IMG/VR virus record: IMGVR_UViG_3300020020_000108
Span: 1 to 36,172 of that record
Length of the DNA stretch: 36,172 nucleotides
Reading direction: 5' to 3' (one strand)
DNA from: a virus
Shown here: one piece after another, positions 26,407 to 34,810 of the stretch
Numbering within the stretch: position 1 is the first letter of the stretch
Layout: each line of letters opens with the position of its first letter
The notes under the pieces: model-generated
Databases searched by the model: none
What the model saw: the letters and a program-made list of their open reading frames with translations, nothing else
What the model was told of the DNA's origin: nothing
Made by a program: the position numbers and the translations under genes

Positions 26407-28230
26407 ATGGGACGCGACCTGCTCTCAATTGAAATTAAAGCGAATAAGCCAAGTAAGCTTTTGCCGCTTATTGTTCGCGGCTTTCCCGGCGGCTTGAATG
26501 CTGTCGAGAACGATATTCTTATGAGTCCTTCTGACCAAGTCGTATTGAATAACATGCGACGTACACCAGCTGGTGGGCAGAAGGTACGTTATGGCTCAAA
26601 TTGGTTTGAGGATGTATCAGATACTGTTACTGGTACGATTGTTGACATGGAGTATTTCGCGAACACCATCATTTCGGTTACAACAACGGGACAGATATGT
26701 GCGACCGATAACGATGGCGTCAGCATCGTCATCTGGAACAGTGCTATTGCTGCGCTTCTTCCAGGTTCTCCATCTGGTTGGTCCGGAGGCATTACTGATG
26801 TCGATTTCGTCCCGTTCAGGAATCAACTTATCATTCACAATGGAATAGACAAACCGATTACAATTAGTGCTGGTTTGGCTGTGACGTATTTACAGGATTT
26901 GGGAAGTGGTAGCAATACCAATGTACCAATAGGTAAGTACGGCTGTGTCGTATCAAACTATCATTGCATTGCAGGTATAGCCGGTCTGCCGAATACGATC
27001 TATATATCCGCAAAAAGTACTGCTGGAACGTTTCCCGGTGATCCTGCACCAAATGATTCTATTAGTGTTGACGTTGGCGCGTATGCTCCAGAAGGTGCCG
27101 CTGAGATTCGAGGCATTGCTGGATTTCGTACTTTTCTGATTGTGTTCTTTCTCGGTCAATCGCTTGTCGTTCAGCTTGGCGTATACAATGATGAGACTGT
27201 TCCTGAGCACGTTCCAGAGTTTCCTGACTCGATGCCTGATTTTGGCATTCTAGGCCATCGCTGTATTAAACAAGTTGAGAACGATATGTTGTTTGCCGGT
27301 CTTGATGGCTTGGCTAGTGCTTCTCGTAACCTATTCGGCAATCTGGATACGTTGGCGCTTAGCGAAAAGATTGAACCACTTTATCGCGCTACAATTGCTG
27401 TTCTAACAGATGTGCAGATCAGACTTGGCTGCTTTCTGGTTTATGATTCACTAGCGCATGATTTGATTTTATCTGTTCCATCTGGGCCGTCGTTCGTATA
27501 TAGCTTTAATGATCGCTTGCGTTATCGAAGCTGGTCAACGTTTTCAGGTCAAGGAATGGTAGCAGCATGTACGTCATTTCTTGGACGTGTATTCTATTCT
27601 ATTGGAACCCGTATCTTTCAGTATGGTAACGGTGCGTATCCTGGTGAGAACTACGCAGCAGATAGACTTAATGATCGCGATGGCGATTGGGCGCCAGTTA
27701 CTGCTTATAGCGTTGGAGATGTTCTGCGTGATGTTCCGAACGATTCAAGCTGGATTGCTACTGACAGTAATCTCAGTGGTTCAGTTTCGTTTGCTCAGGA
27801 TAGGGCCGATCAGGTACTAAGCCCAAAGTGGGAAGAATATGAAGGTGAAGTGATTTCGTTCGAGATGGAACTGCCGTGGTTAGATAGCAAAGACCCAACG
27901 AAAACCAAGATTTTAAAGTTTGCGTCTGTCGGTTCAAAAGGAACTGGTGAGTTCATACTCAAAATCTATGTCGATAATCTATTTAAGGATGTTAACGGTA
28001 TTATACAATACGATCCTGCGATTATTGTCAATTTCATTGGTAACGATGCTCCTGGTTTTGGGTTTGATGCTGGTCCTTACGGTGGCGGTCGCAGGAGTGA
28101 CGATCCTAGACTGTGGAACATACCAGTAAAGTTTAAGACTCTGAAGTGTATCTATACAGGATCAGTGCGTAAACCGCTTGAGCTAATCAGTCAGAAGTTC
28201 GTTTACGCTCACATCAGCCGTCAACGATGA
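26407..28230 (+). CDS. Tail nozzle protein (gp10/gp12-like)
   Basis: This 607-aa protein reads as repeated short strands typical of the beta-propeller nozzle of podoviruses (P22 gp10, T7 gp12), with an early PLIVRGFPGGLNAVENDIL and repeats of the type DVDFVPFRNQLIIHNG and VENDMLFAGLDGLAS. A W-x-Y-GD motif (GDWAPVTAYSVGDVL, about 445) could be a small sugar-binding insert. The start at ATG 26407 is 2 nt after the dyad, with no clear ribosome binding site, so it may depend on coupling. Confidence 0.65.
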   Translation: MGRDLLSIEIKANKPSKLLPLIVRGFPGGLNAVENDILMSPSDQVVLNNMRRTPAGGQKVRYGSNWFEDVSDTVTGTIVDMEYFANTIISVTTTGQICATDNDGVSIVIWNSAIAALLPGSPSGWSGGITDVDFVPFRNQLIIHNGIDKPITISAGLAVTYLQDLGSGSNTNVPIGKYGCVVSNYHCIAGIAGLPNTIYISAKSTAGTFPGDPAPNDSISVDVGAYAPEGAAEIRGIAGFRTFLIVFFLGQSLVVQLGVYNDETVPEHVPEFPDSMPDFGILGHRCIKQVENDMLFAGLDGLASASRNLFGNLDTLALSEKIEPLYRATIAVLTDVQIRLGCFLVYDSLAHDLILSVPSGPSFVYSFNDRLRYRSWSTFSGQGMVAACTSFLGRVFYSIGTRIFQYGNGAYPGENYAADRLNDRDGDWAPVTAYSVGDVLRDVPNDSSWIATDSNLSGSVSFAQDRADQVLSPKWEEYEGEVISFEMELPWLDSKDPTKTKILKFASVGSKGTGEFILKIYVDNLFKDVNGIIQYDPAIIVNFIGNDAPGFGFDAGPYGGGRRSDDPRLWNIPVKFKTLKCIYTGSVRKPLELISQKFVYAHISRQR

Positions 28231-28252
28231 TCAAGTCGGGGACAAGCAAGCT

Positions 28253-29560
28253 ATGACACAATTTTCCGCACACTTTCGCATTCCAATTCCAGACTTTGAG
28301 CAAGAGCCCTGGCATGATGAATTGGAAGCAGCACTTCGTCAGGTGGATCAAGCCATCTACGAAGCACTGTTCGCAGCCGGTGCAGCTTTGTGGGAGAATG
28401 ACCATGATTACTTTGTCGGTGATATTGCTCTCGATGATATTGATGGTCAGCTTTATGTGTGCGCTATTAATCATACTAGTCCATCTACGCCTGTTGCGTT
28501 CACAACGTTCAGAGGCGCTAATCCAACTTTTTGGAATGCTATTGTTACCATCCCACAGTTTCGTGGCATTTGGGCTGCGGCAACATCGTACATCAAGGGC
28601 GATTTTGTTATCGATAATCAGCGTTACGCTGTTGCTACTGTTTCTCATGTCTCAACTGTTTTCAATACCGATCTAGGTAACGGTAAATGGGCCGTCCTGA
28701 TCGATTTAACATCGATTCAGGCGGGATTTAATGAAAACGCGGAAGGCTCCATTGCTTCTGCATCTACAACTGATATTGGTGCAGAGGCGCCATCGAGATT
28801 GGTTATTACAGGTACTGCTACGATTACAAGTTTTGGAACTGTTGCAAACAAGTACAAGATGCTGCGCTATACCGACGCAGCGGTTGTGACTCACCTGTTA
28901 GGTGGTGTGAATCGCACCATGCGGGCCGGTGATGTGCAGATTCTTACATCGAATGCTGCTGGTCAATGGCGCGAGATTACGTTCCTTCGAGCGGACGGTA
29001 ATCCCGCTACTGCGACAGAACGTGGTGTTGTAGAACTTGCAACTGTAGCAGAGGTTCTGGCTGGCGGTGATACAAATAGGGCTGTTACTCCACAAGGTTT
29101 CCGTTTTGGATTTAATGACTTGTTCTTTTCTTCTGGAACAAAAATGTTGTTTCAACAAACCAATGCACCAGTTGGTTGGACTAAAGATACTACACACAAT
29201 GATAAAGCATTGCGAGTCGTAACTGGTGCTGTCGGTTCTGGCGGTACAGTTGCGTTTTCAACAGTTTTTGCAAGAACAGCAACAGATAGTCATACTTTAT
29301 CAATTGCTCAGATGCCAACACACGCTCATGGCGTTTCAGAAGGTGCTGGACACTCTCATGTTGTCCTTTCGATTGATGGATCGACTAATAATCCAGGTGG
29401 ACAATTAACTAGTGGTCTCAACGGTGGTGCTGCTAATCACACAACCGAGAGCGCTGTTACTGGCCTTACTATTAATAATGAGGGCGGCAGTGGAGGCCAT
29501 ATACACGGAATCGATATTCGTGTCCAGTACGTCGATCTGATCATCGCAACAAAGGACTAA
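28253..29560 (+). CDS. Tail fibre protein with tail-collar domain
   Basis: This 435-aa protein has an N-terminal part of about 95 residues shared with the gene at 30200-31957 (HFRIPIPDFEQEPWHDELEA), which I infer to attach the fibre to the tail. Two W-Y-GD units (WENDHDYFVGDIAL, WAAATSYIKGDFVI) follow, like type 3 chitin-binding modules. The C-terminal third, MLFQQTNAPVGWTKDTTHND, then MPTHAHGVSEGAGHSH, is a phage tail-collar domain. It is a receptor-binding candidate. Confidence 0.7.
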   Translation: MTQFSAHFRIPIPDFEQEPWHDELEAALRQVDQAIYEALFAAGAALWENDHDYFVGDIALDDIDGQLYVCAINHTSPSTPVAFTTFRGANPTFWNAIVTIPQFRGIWAAATSYIKGDFVIDNQRYAVATVSHVSTVFNTDLGNGKWAVLIDLTSIQAGFNENAEGSIASASTTDIGAEAPSRLVITGTATITSFGTVANKYKMLRYTDAAVVTHLLGGVNRTMRAGDVQILTSNAAGQWREITFLRADGNPATATERGVVELATVAEVLAGGDTNRAVTPQGFRFGFNDLFFSSGTKMLFQQTNAPVGWTKDTTHNDKALRVVTGAVGSGGTVAFSTVFARTATDSHTLSIAQMPTHAHGVSEGAGHSHVVLSIDGSTNNPGGQLTSGLNGGAANHTTESAVTGLTINNEGGSGGHIHGIDIRVQYVDLIIATKD

Positions 29561-29564
29561 GGTT

Positions 29565-29927
29565 ATGAAACTGACAATTGTTAGGGAAGACAATACAGTC
29601 ATAGTGGACGGTGTGGCTCACGGTGTTGACTGTTCCGAACTACCGACGTTTATCCATGCAATCCAATTCGATAATGGCGTCGGTCATATCGAATTCTATG
29701 CGGATGGGAATGGGCGAAGGATGGGAAACATCAAAATCATGGATACTACATTCGTCAACTACCTATTGGATCGTCATAAGATAGAAGACGATCGCGTGAA
29801 GAAGGAGAAAAAAGAGATAGAGGAAAAACTGAAACACGTCGATGAGGAACGCGAAGCCAAACTGAAAGAACTTATGAGAAAGAAGATCGATCCAAATAGG
29901 AACGCGAAGCCAAATGAACCTACCTGA
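29565..29927 (+). CDS. Small tail-associated protein
   Basis: This 120-aa protein starts 4 nt after the fibre gene. The first 60 residues are strand-rich (KLTIVREDNTVIVDGVAHGV, FIHAIQFDNGVGHIEFY), as in small tail-fibre assembly or tail completion proteins; the second half is a charged helix with KKEKKEIEEKLKHVDEERE. I infer a role in fibre assembly, by place only. Confidence 0.55.
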   Translation: MKLTIVREDNTVIVDGVAHGVDCSELPTFIHAIQFDNGVGHIEFYADGNGRRMGNIKIMDTTFVNYLLDRHKIEDDRVKKEKKEIEEKLKHVDEEREAKLKELMRKKIDPNRNAKPNEPT

Positions 29928-30243
29928 TCCAAAAGTTGGTTGTCACAAAACCGGCTTTACGAAGAAATGTCGTAAGTTGGTTTCTGATGGTATCTGTGAT
30001 AGATGGATGCACATTGTCGGAATGAACCCAAACACAGGAGTACAAGTTGATCAGTATCGGTGCATCGATGATTGGATACCTATGCTGATGATTGAAAACT
30101 CAAAGATGCAACGTGAAACAGGTGCTGCTGTAGAAAGTTTCCGAAATCTCATGGTCAGACAGAACGAAGAAGCCTACAAACAGATTATGGACGCTAGAAA
30201 TGACCACAACGTTCACAGAGCACTTCCGGTTCGGGGTTCCTGA
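29914..30243 (+). CDS. Conserved phage protein with Cys motifs
   Basis: This 109-aa protein matches a conserved phage family with GFTKKCRKLVSDGICDRWMH and then NPNTGVQVDQYRCIDDWIPM. Four cysteines (GCHKTG, KCRK, ICDR, RCID) could bind a metal. The helical end TGAAVESFRNLMVRQNEEAY is also conserved in my memory. Its function is unknown. It overlaps the genes on both sides (14 and 44 bp). Confidence 0.65.
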   Translation: MNLPDPKVGCHKTGFTKKCRKLVSDGICDRWMHIVGMNPNTGVQVDQYRCIDDWIPMLMIENSKMQRETGAAVESFRNLMVRQNEEAYKQIMDARNDHNVHRALPVRGS

Positions 30244-31957
30244 TTTTCTGTCCACTCCGTGGCATCAGACGGTCCAGGATACTCTACACCAAGTCGATAA
30301 AGCGTTGTTTCAAACGTTGCTTGCGGCCGATGCGGAGCCGTGGACAAATTCTACATTTTTTGCACAAGGTGATATTGTTCTTGATACAGTAAATGGTCTT
30401 GTTTACATTGCGCGTGTGAGTCATACATCGGTAGCGACACCGACAACGTTTGCACAAGATCGTATCGACAATCCTACCTTTTGGTCTGAGTTTGTTGCGA
30501 TAAACTTATCAACAAACAATCGTTTCCTTGGACGTATTACTGGTGGTCCTGGTTCGGTTGAGGAACTAACTGGTACGCAAGCAACATCCTTACTTGATAC
30601 ATTTACCAATACACTCAAGGGACTTACTCCTGGTTCTGGTGGTGGCGCTGTCAACTTTTTGCGCGCAGATGGTACATGGGCAGTACCTCCAGGTATTGGC
30701 ACCGGTGATGTTTTTGGTCCAGCGCCTGCGACTAACAATGCAGTCGTACGTTTTGATGGTCCAACTGGTAAGTTGTTGCAGGATTCTAGCGTAACAATTT
30801 CTGATGCTGGTAGTGTTACTGTTACATCAGGAGGAACGGAGATTGGTCTTACCGTTCAAACTACAGGAATGACTTCTGGTCTATATTCCGTTCACAACGC
30901 TCAAGGCGTTGCAGTTACGACTACTGAACTGAATAAGATTCTGATCGCCGTTGATCAAATCGACGGAACGGCGCTTGGATCGAACGTTATTGGTTTTGGC
31001 GTCTCTCACGTTGTAGGTCCGGCTACATTTGCAGGTAACGCTGGACCAAGAGCGGCAGGATCGTTTACGCTTGATCGCAGAATGCCGTCGGTTGCCGGTA
31101 GTGGTCAGGACGTTGGCCTCGCAATGTCGTTTACCAGTAATGCCTCTGGATTGATCGGGGCAGGTCCCGTGAAGAATACTGGTTATGCCGGGTATTCCTC
31201 GGCGCAGTTACAAAGCGGTGCTACAGATTGGAGTGTGCTACAGTCTTTTCAGATGGGGATGGCCGTCGAAACAGGAGCAGCAGCGACAATTCAAATTGGT
31301 AATCGTATTGGTCACAATCCCTTTCATGCAGTACCAGCGACGCTTTACGAATCGGCTGTTGATTTTTGCGATGACATTACGTCTACCGAAGGATGGGATG
31401 CATTGATTACATCTACTGACCTAGGTGGTAAATATCCACTTAAACCTAGTGGAGCGTTCATTCGTACCAAAGGGTTTGGCGGAACACAAACGTTTGGTGC
31501 CGGTATTGATATGTCCGATTCTGAGATCAATACGGTTGGCGGCGGTACTGGTATGTTCTTGGCTGGTCCTGCTAATTCATTTACGGTTACTGGTAGCGGT
31601 GAGGTACGTCCTAGACGCCTCACTGATACCGTGGTTCCATTAACTGATGGTCCATCGGTAGCGATTGATGCATCGCTCGGCGGCACTTTCAAATTGATAG
31701 CATCAGGAAATCGAACTCTTCTTGCTCCAACTAATTCACCCATAACCACTAAGTCGCATAGACTGGTTATCGCTCACGAAGCATCTGGAGCAAATCGCAC
31801 GTTAGCTCTAACAACTGGCTCTGCTGGATCATTTAGGTTCGGAACAGACATTACAGGTTTAACAGTCACGCTAAACGGTACTGTCGATTACATCGGCTGT
31901 TTATGGAATGAAGCTGATAACCGATGGGATGTAGTCTCTTATGTGAAAGGGTTCTGA
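30200..31957 (+). CDS. Second tail fibre-like protein
   Basis: This 585-aa protein shares its first 100 residues with the fibre at 28253-29560 (HFRFGVPDFLSTPWHQTV; then VDKALFQTLLAADAEPWTNS; then NPTFWSEFV). The middle has the phage motif NFLRADGTWAVPPG and NNAVVRFDGPTGKLLQDSSV, followed by a long Gly/Ser/Thr-rich beta region. It ends DYIGCLWNEADNRWDVVSYV. It may be a second receptor-binding protein or a branching fibre. A dyad (30413-30427) encodes RVSHT. Confidence 0.65.
   Translation: MTTTFTEHFRFGVPDFLSTPWHQTVQDTLHQVDKALFQTLLAADAEPWTNSTFFAQGDIVLDTVNGLVYIARVSHTSVATPTTFAQDRIDNPTFWSEFVAINLSTNNRFLGRITGGPGSVEELTGTQATSLLDTFTNTLKGLTPGSGGGAVNFLRADGTWAVPPGIGTGDVFGPAPATNNAVVRFDGPTGKLLQDSSVTISDAGSVTVTSGGTEIGLTVQTTGMTSGLYSVHNAQGVAVTTTELNKILIAVDQIDGTALGSNVIGFGVSHVVGPATFAGNAGPRAAGSFTLDRRMPSVAGSGQDVGLAMSFTSNASGLIGAGPVKNTGYAGYSSAQLQSGATDWSVLQSFQMGMAVETGAAATIQIGNRIGHNPFHAVPATLYESAVDFCDDITSTEGWDALITSTDLGGKYPLKPSGAFIRTKGFGGTQTFGAGIDMSDSEINTVGGGTGMFLAGPANSFTVTGSGEVRPRRLTDTVVPLTDGPSVAIDASLGGTFKLIASGNRTLLAPTNSPITTKSHRLVIAHEASGANRTLALTTGSAGSFRFGTDITGLTVTLNGTVDYIGCLWNEADNRWDVVSYVKGF
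30413..30427 (+). repeat. Dispersed dyad inside the second fibre gene
   Basis: CGTGTGAGTCATACA; the paralogous stretch of the first fibre gene (about 28471) lacks the element, reading INHTS. Confidence 0.7.
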
Positions 31958-31958
31958 G

Positions 31959-32318
31959 ATGAAGAAAGAAGGCGAAGTGATGATCGATCATCGTGCTAGT
32001 CCTGGTCTTACAGCCGATGAAGCTGCCAAATTCGGTTTTCATCCTGATCAAGTCAAAGAGGGTGCCTTGTTCGAGGCGGCTACTATGACTTGCGCACACT
32101 GTAACAGGGTAGTCATTCGCAATCCATTACGGGTGCGTGAAAGGGCTACGTGTTTACAGTGTAATCAGTACATCTGTGACCTTTGTGATGGTGCGCGTCG
32201 TCAACCTGACTACGTACACCGTCCGTGGAAAGCCATCGCAGACTTGGTTCAGAGCGGCAAGTTTACGATGGCTGGAACTTCCGTCAACCCCGTTCTGATA
32301 CCAAGAAAGGGTGATTGA
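31959..32318 (+). CDS. Conserved zinc-ribbon phage protein
   Basis: This 119-aa protein has the pattern MIDHRASPGLTADEAAKFGF, then FEAATMTCAHCNRVVIRNP and RATCLQCNQYICDLCDGARR. Three CxxC pairs could hold two zinc ions. Phage relatives in the tail region are familiar to me, but no function is established. An alternative start is ATG 31980. The gene follows the second fibre by 1 nt. Confidence 0.65.
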   Translation: MKKEGEVMIDHRASPGLTADEAAKFGFHPDQVKEGALFEAATMTCAHCNRVVIRNPLRVRERATCLQCNQYICDLCDGARRQPDYVHRPWKAIADLVQSGKFTMAGTSVNPVLIPRKGD

Positions 32319-32319
32319 A

Positions 32320-32838
32320 ATGGCTAAATGGTCATTCAAATCTGCTGCTCTGACCTTCACCGCTGCTGCTGCCGGTTCTGCCATCGGTTCGGCGTCCACC
32401 TATATGGCTCTCAAAGGTGGTTCTGGTACGCAGATAACCGACGTTCTCGAGTTGTCGATTTCCGGTAAGGCGGCCGCCTCGACAGTGGCAGCCATGGAAT
32501 TGGCAAGAGCATCTACGTTGGAAACGACCCCTACAGCACTTGCCGCACCGCACAGCGCCGGTCCGCTGCATCCCGCTACTGCGGCTCTGGCTGCGCCGCC
32601 GGTGCCGTTTGTTGCGGCTTCGACTCAACCGACACCATCGAATACGGTAACGGATGCGAAGCTCAATCTCGCACTGAATCTATTCGGTGGAATCTATCGA
32701 TGGAACGCTAGTCCGACGCAACAATGGACTATTGTTGGGAACACGGCTCCTGGCGGTGAAAGTGTATTGTGGAACAGTTCCACTGCTGGTGGTTCTTCGG
32801 GACTTGCTGACGCGCACATTCTTTACGAGCCGTATTGA
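32320..32838 (+). CDS. Structural protein of unknown role
   Basis: This 172-aa protein starts at ATG 32320 after AAGGGTGATTGAA. It reads as an Ala/Ser/Thr-rich, strand-forming protein with ITDVLELSISGKAAASTVAA, PHSAGPLHPATAALAAPPV and an end LYEPY. Phage proteins of this kind are often found beside tail fibres, so I infer a virion surface protein. The mRNA after its stop carries the hairpin at 32848-32888. Confidence 0.6.
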   Translation: MAKWSFKSAALTFTAAAAGSAIGSASTYMALKGGSGTQITDVLELSISGKAAASTVAAMELARASTLETTPTALAAPHSAGPLHPATAALAAPPVPFVAASTQPTPSNTVTDAKLNLALNLFGGIYRWNASPTQQWTIVGNTAPGGESVLWNSSTAGGSSGLADAHILYEPY

Positions 32839-32847
32839 AATTGGGTA

Positions 32848-32888
32848 AATCCTGGCAGTGTGTGAGTCGTACATTCGCTGCCAGGATT
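32848..32888 (+). promoter_or_regulatory. Hairpin with a dyad in its loop, upstream of the arabinofuranosidase-like gene
   Basis: AATCCTGGCAG (32848-32858) and CTGCCAGGATT (32878-32888) are a perfect 11-bp inverted repeat. The 19-nt loop contains TGTGTGAGTCGTACA (32859-32873). The hairpin ends 16 nt before the next ATG and overlaps no gene. No U-run follows. Confidence 0.8.
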
Positions 32889-32904
32889 ACCGCTGGAGAA
32901 CATT

Positions 32905-34476
32905 ATGGGTTATTCAAGCGGTTGCCTTGGTAGTGTTCAGCCTGGTGTAATCTATGTCGGTCCTGGCGACATAGTTGCGGGTGCTTTTGCGTGGTGGGGG
33001 CTTCGCGCTTATTCTAACGCAGCAATTGGTACAAACGCAATTCGACTACGCGAGGATGGTGGCGACACTGAGCAGGATTTTGTAACTATTGCCGGCGGAG
33101 GGCTAAACCTCTCTGCCATAGTATCGTTTGCAGGCGGCGCCAATCTGTTTGTAGTCACTCTATATGACCAAACCGGCAATGGGCGGCACTTGACTCAAGC
33201 CACTGCCGCGAGTCAGCCTCTCTTTACGTTGGGTGCCATTGGCGCATTGCCTGCAATGGACAACACTGCGGCCGCATCCAAGGAAATGTTTACTGCTGCT
33301 GTGACTCAAGTCCAGCCATTAACTTTCTCGCTTGTGGCAAACAAGACAAATGGAGCACGAGGAAACCCCGTATCGGCTGCATCAGCAGCAGTTCAGGTGA
33401 CTCCTGGCTTCGGCGGCACGAATAGAATGGATATCAGTGCCGGTCTTCTCGTAAATACAACTGCATCTGACAATTTTTGGCATGCTCACCAATTGGTATT
33501 CAATGGCGCGTCCTCTGATATTAACGTTGACGGCGTGAGCAACATTGTAAATGCCGGCACAAATGGGTTTGCTGCCGATCCTGTGAATTTGTTTGGTGCC
33601 TCCATTATTCAGTACATAGGATATATTGCAGAGCTTGGATTCTGGGGATCGGCGCTTTCAGGGGCGAATATGACGGCCATGAATGTTAACCAACGTGACT
33701 ATTGGGGCATATCATCCTATGTCGGCCCTGGAGATGTGGTTGGCGGCGCGACCGCATGGTGGGGACTTCGCGCATACTCTAATGCGAACATCGGTACTAA
33801 CTGCGTTCGTCTGCGTGAGGATGGTGGCAATACCGAGCAAGACTTTGTGACGATGCTTAATGGCGGTCTTGATCTTGCTGCTATTGCGGCCTTCAAGGGT
33901 GCTAATAATCTATTCGTTGTCACACTGTATGATCAGAGCGGCAGCGGTAATAATTTGACGCAAGCAACGGCAGGGCTCCAATTCCCATTCACGCTGAATG
34001 GCCTTGGGTCACTTCCGATTATGCAGCTGAGTTCTGATGAGTTAGTGTCGATCAATTCAATCGTAGGCAACCAGCCAGCGACGATTACAGCAGTCGCAAA
34101 TAGCGACGCTTTGTCTTCTCAAGGTTCCTTGTTCCTTGGCGCGTCGACAAGTCACCAGTTAGGTTCTCACGCCAGCGCTGTCAATCAGGCATTCATCTAC
34201 GCCGGTTCGTCGGTTTCCACTGCTGCGTCTGATAATACATGGCACGCCATTCAAGGAGTAATTAACGGCGCAAGCTCTGATATCAACGTAGATGGATCAT
34301 CCAATGTAGTGAACGCAGGCGCTGGCACTTTCAATGGCACCGTTGCAATTGGAGGCGTCGGCGTTGGCCAGCCCTATGCTGGCGGCCTAGTCGAGATTGG
34401 CTATTATCAAACTGCATTCTCTGGCGGTCAAAGCTCTGCCATGAGTGCTAATCAACACACATACTGGGGGTTCTAA
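32905..34476 (+). CDS. Tandem arabinofuranosidase B-like lectin domain protein
   Basis: This 523-aa protein is an internal duplication. Unit 1 (about 19-270) and unit 2 (about 273-523) both begin GPGD(I/V)V.GA.AWWGLRAYSN, then IRLREDGG.TEQDFVT, then NLFVVTLYDQ(T/S)G(N/S)G..LTQAT. This resembles the ArabFuran-catal (alpha-L-arabinofuranosidase B) concanavalin-like domain found in some phage proteins. It may bind or cut cell-surface glycans. The start ATG follows TGGAGAACATT. Whether it is an active enzyme is not shown. Confidence 0.7.
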   Translation: MGYSSGCLGSVQPGVIYVGPGDIVAGAFAWWGLRAYSNAAIGTNAIRLREDGGDTEQDFVTIAGGGLNLSAIVSFAGGANLFVVTLYDQTGNGRHLTQATAASQPLFTLGAIGALPAMDNTAAASKEMFTAAVTQVQPLTFSLVANKTNGARGNPVSAASAAVQVTPGFGGTNRMDISAGLLVNTTASDNFWHAHQLVFNGASSDINVDGVSNIVNAGTNGFAADPVNLFGASIIQYIGYIAELGFWGSALSGANMTAMNVNQRDYWGISSYVGPGDVVGGATAWWGLRAYSNANIGTNCVRLREDGGNTEQDFVTMLNGGLDLAAIAAFKGANNLFVVTLYDQSGSGNNLTQATAGLQFPFTLNGLGSLPIMQLSSDELVSINSIVGNQPATITAVANSDALSSQGSLFLGASTSHQLGSHASAVNQAFIYAGSSVSTAASDNTWHAIQGVINGASSDINVDGSSNVVNAGAGTFNGTVAIGGVGVGQPYAGGLVEIGYYQTAFSGGQSSAMSANQHTYWGF

Positions 34477-34784
34477 TGCCACTATCAGAAACAATGTATA
34501 TCCGTTTCAACACGAAGCAGGAATGCAGACAGTTGTCCGCAGATTTCTGGACTCGTATTCTAGGGCATCCTAAGAATGCGGAAGATGTGACCGAATTTCT
34601 CTTTCCCAGTGTAGGCTGTCAAGACGGCGGTCATGATTATCTGGTTTTGACCGAGCCGCTGTTTACTGAAATTTACGAAAAGTTGACACCGCAAGAAAAA
34701 AACTTTGTTGACACCAACATGGTGCCAGTCAGCAACGTGCAAGTACAGGGTTGCCTAGCCTCGCTTCCCGATCCTTCACCGTAA
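34476..34784 (+). CDS. Unknown 102-aa late protein
   Basis: Its ATG overlaps the TAA of the previous gene (TAATG). The protein is mixed, with Cys at QECRQLSADFWTR, VGCQDGGHDYLVLTEPLF and VQGCLASLP, and a helix ILGHPKNAEDVTEFL. It does not resemble a fibre domain. It is likely part of the same tail operon; function unknown. Confidence 0.6.
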   Translation: MPLSETMYIRFNTKQECRQLSADFWTRILGHPKNAEDVTEFLFPSVGCQDGGHDYLVLTEPLFTEIYEKLTPQEKNFVDTNMVPVSNVQVQGCLASLPDPSP

Positions 34785-34799
34785 TGTATGACTCACACG
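34785..34799 (+). repeat. Dispersed dyad, reversed orientation
   Basis: TGTATGACTCACACG starts at the stop of the 102-aa gene and lies 12 nt before the GTG of the last gene. It is the only late copy with GACTC on the plus strand. Confidence 0.75.
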
Positions 34800-34810
34800 A
34801 GTAACTAATT

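Noticed and set aside
29208-29222. ATTGCGAGTCGTAAC, an 11 of 15 match to the dyad in the fibre gene.
   Set aside because: Too many changes in the half-sites to separate it from chance.
2650-32888. Hairpins with dyads as intrinsic terminators.
   Set aside because: None has the downstream U-run; only 14527-14555 meets that standard.
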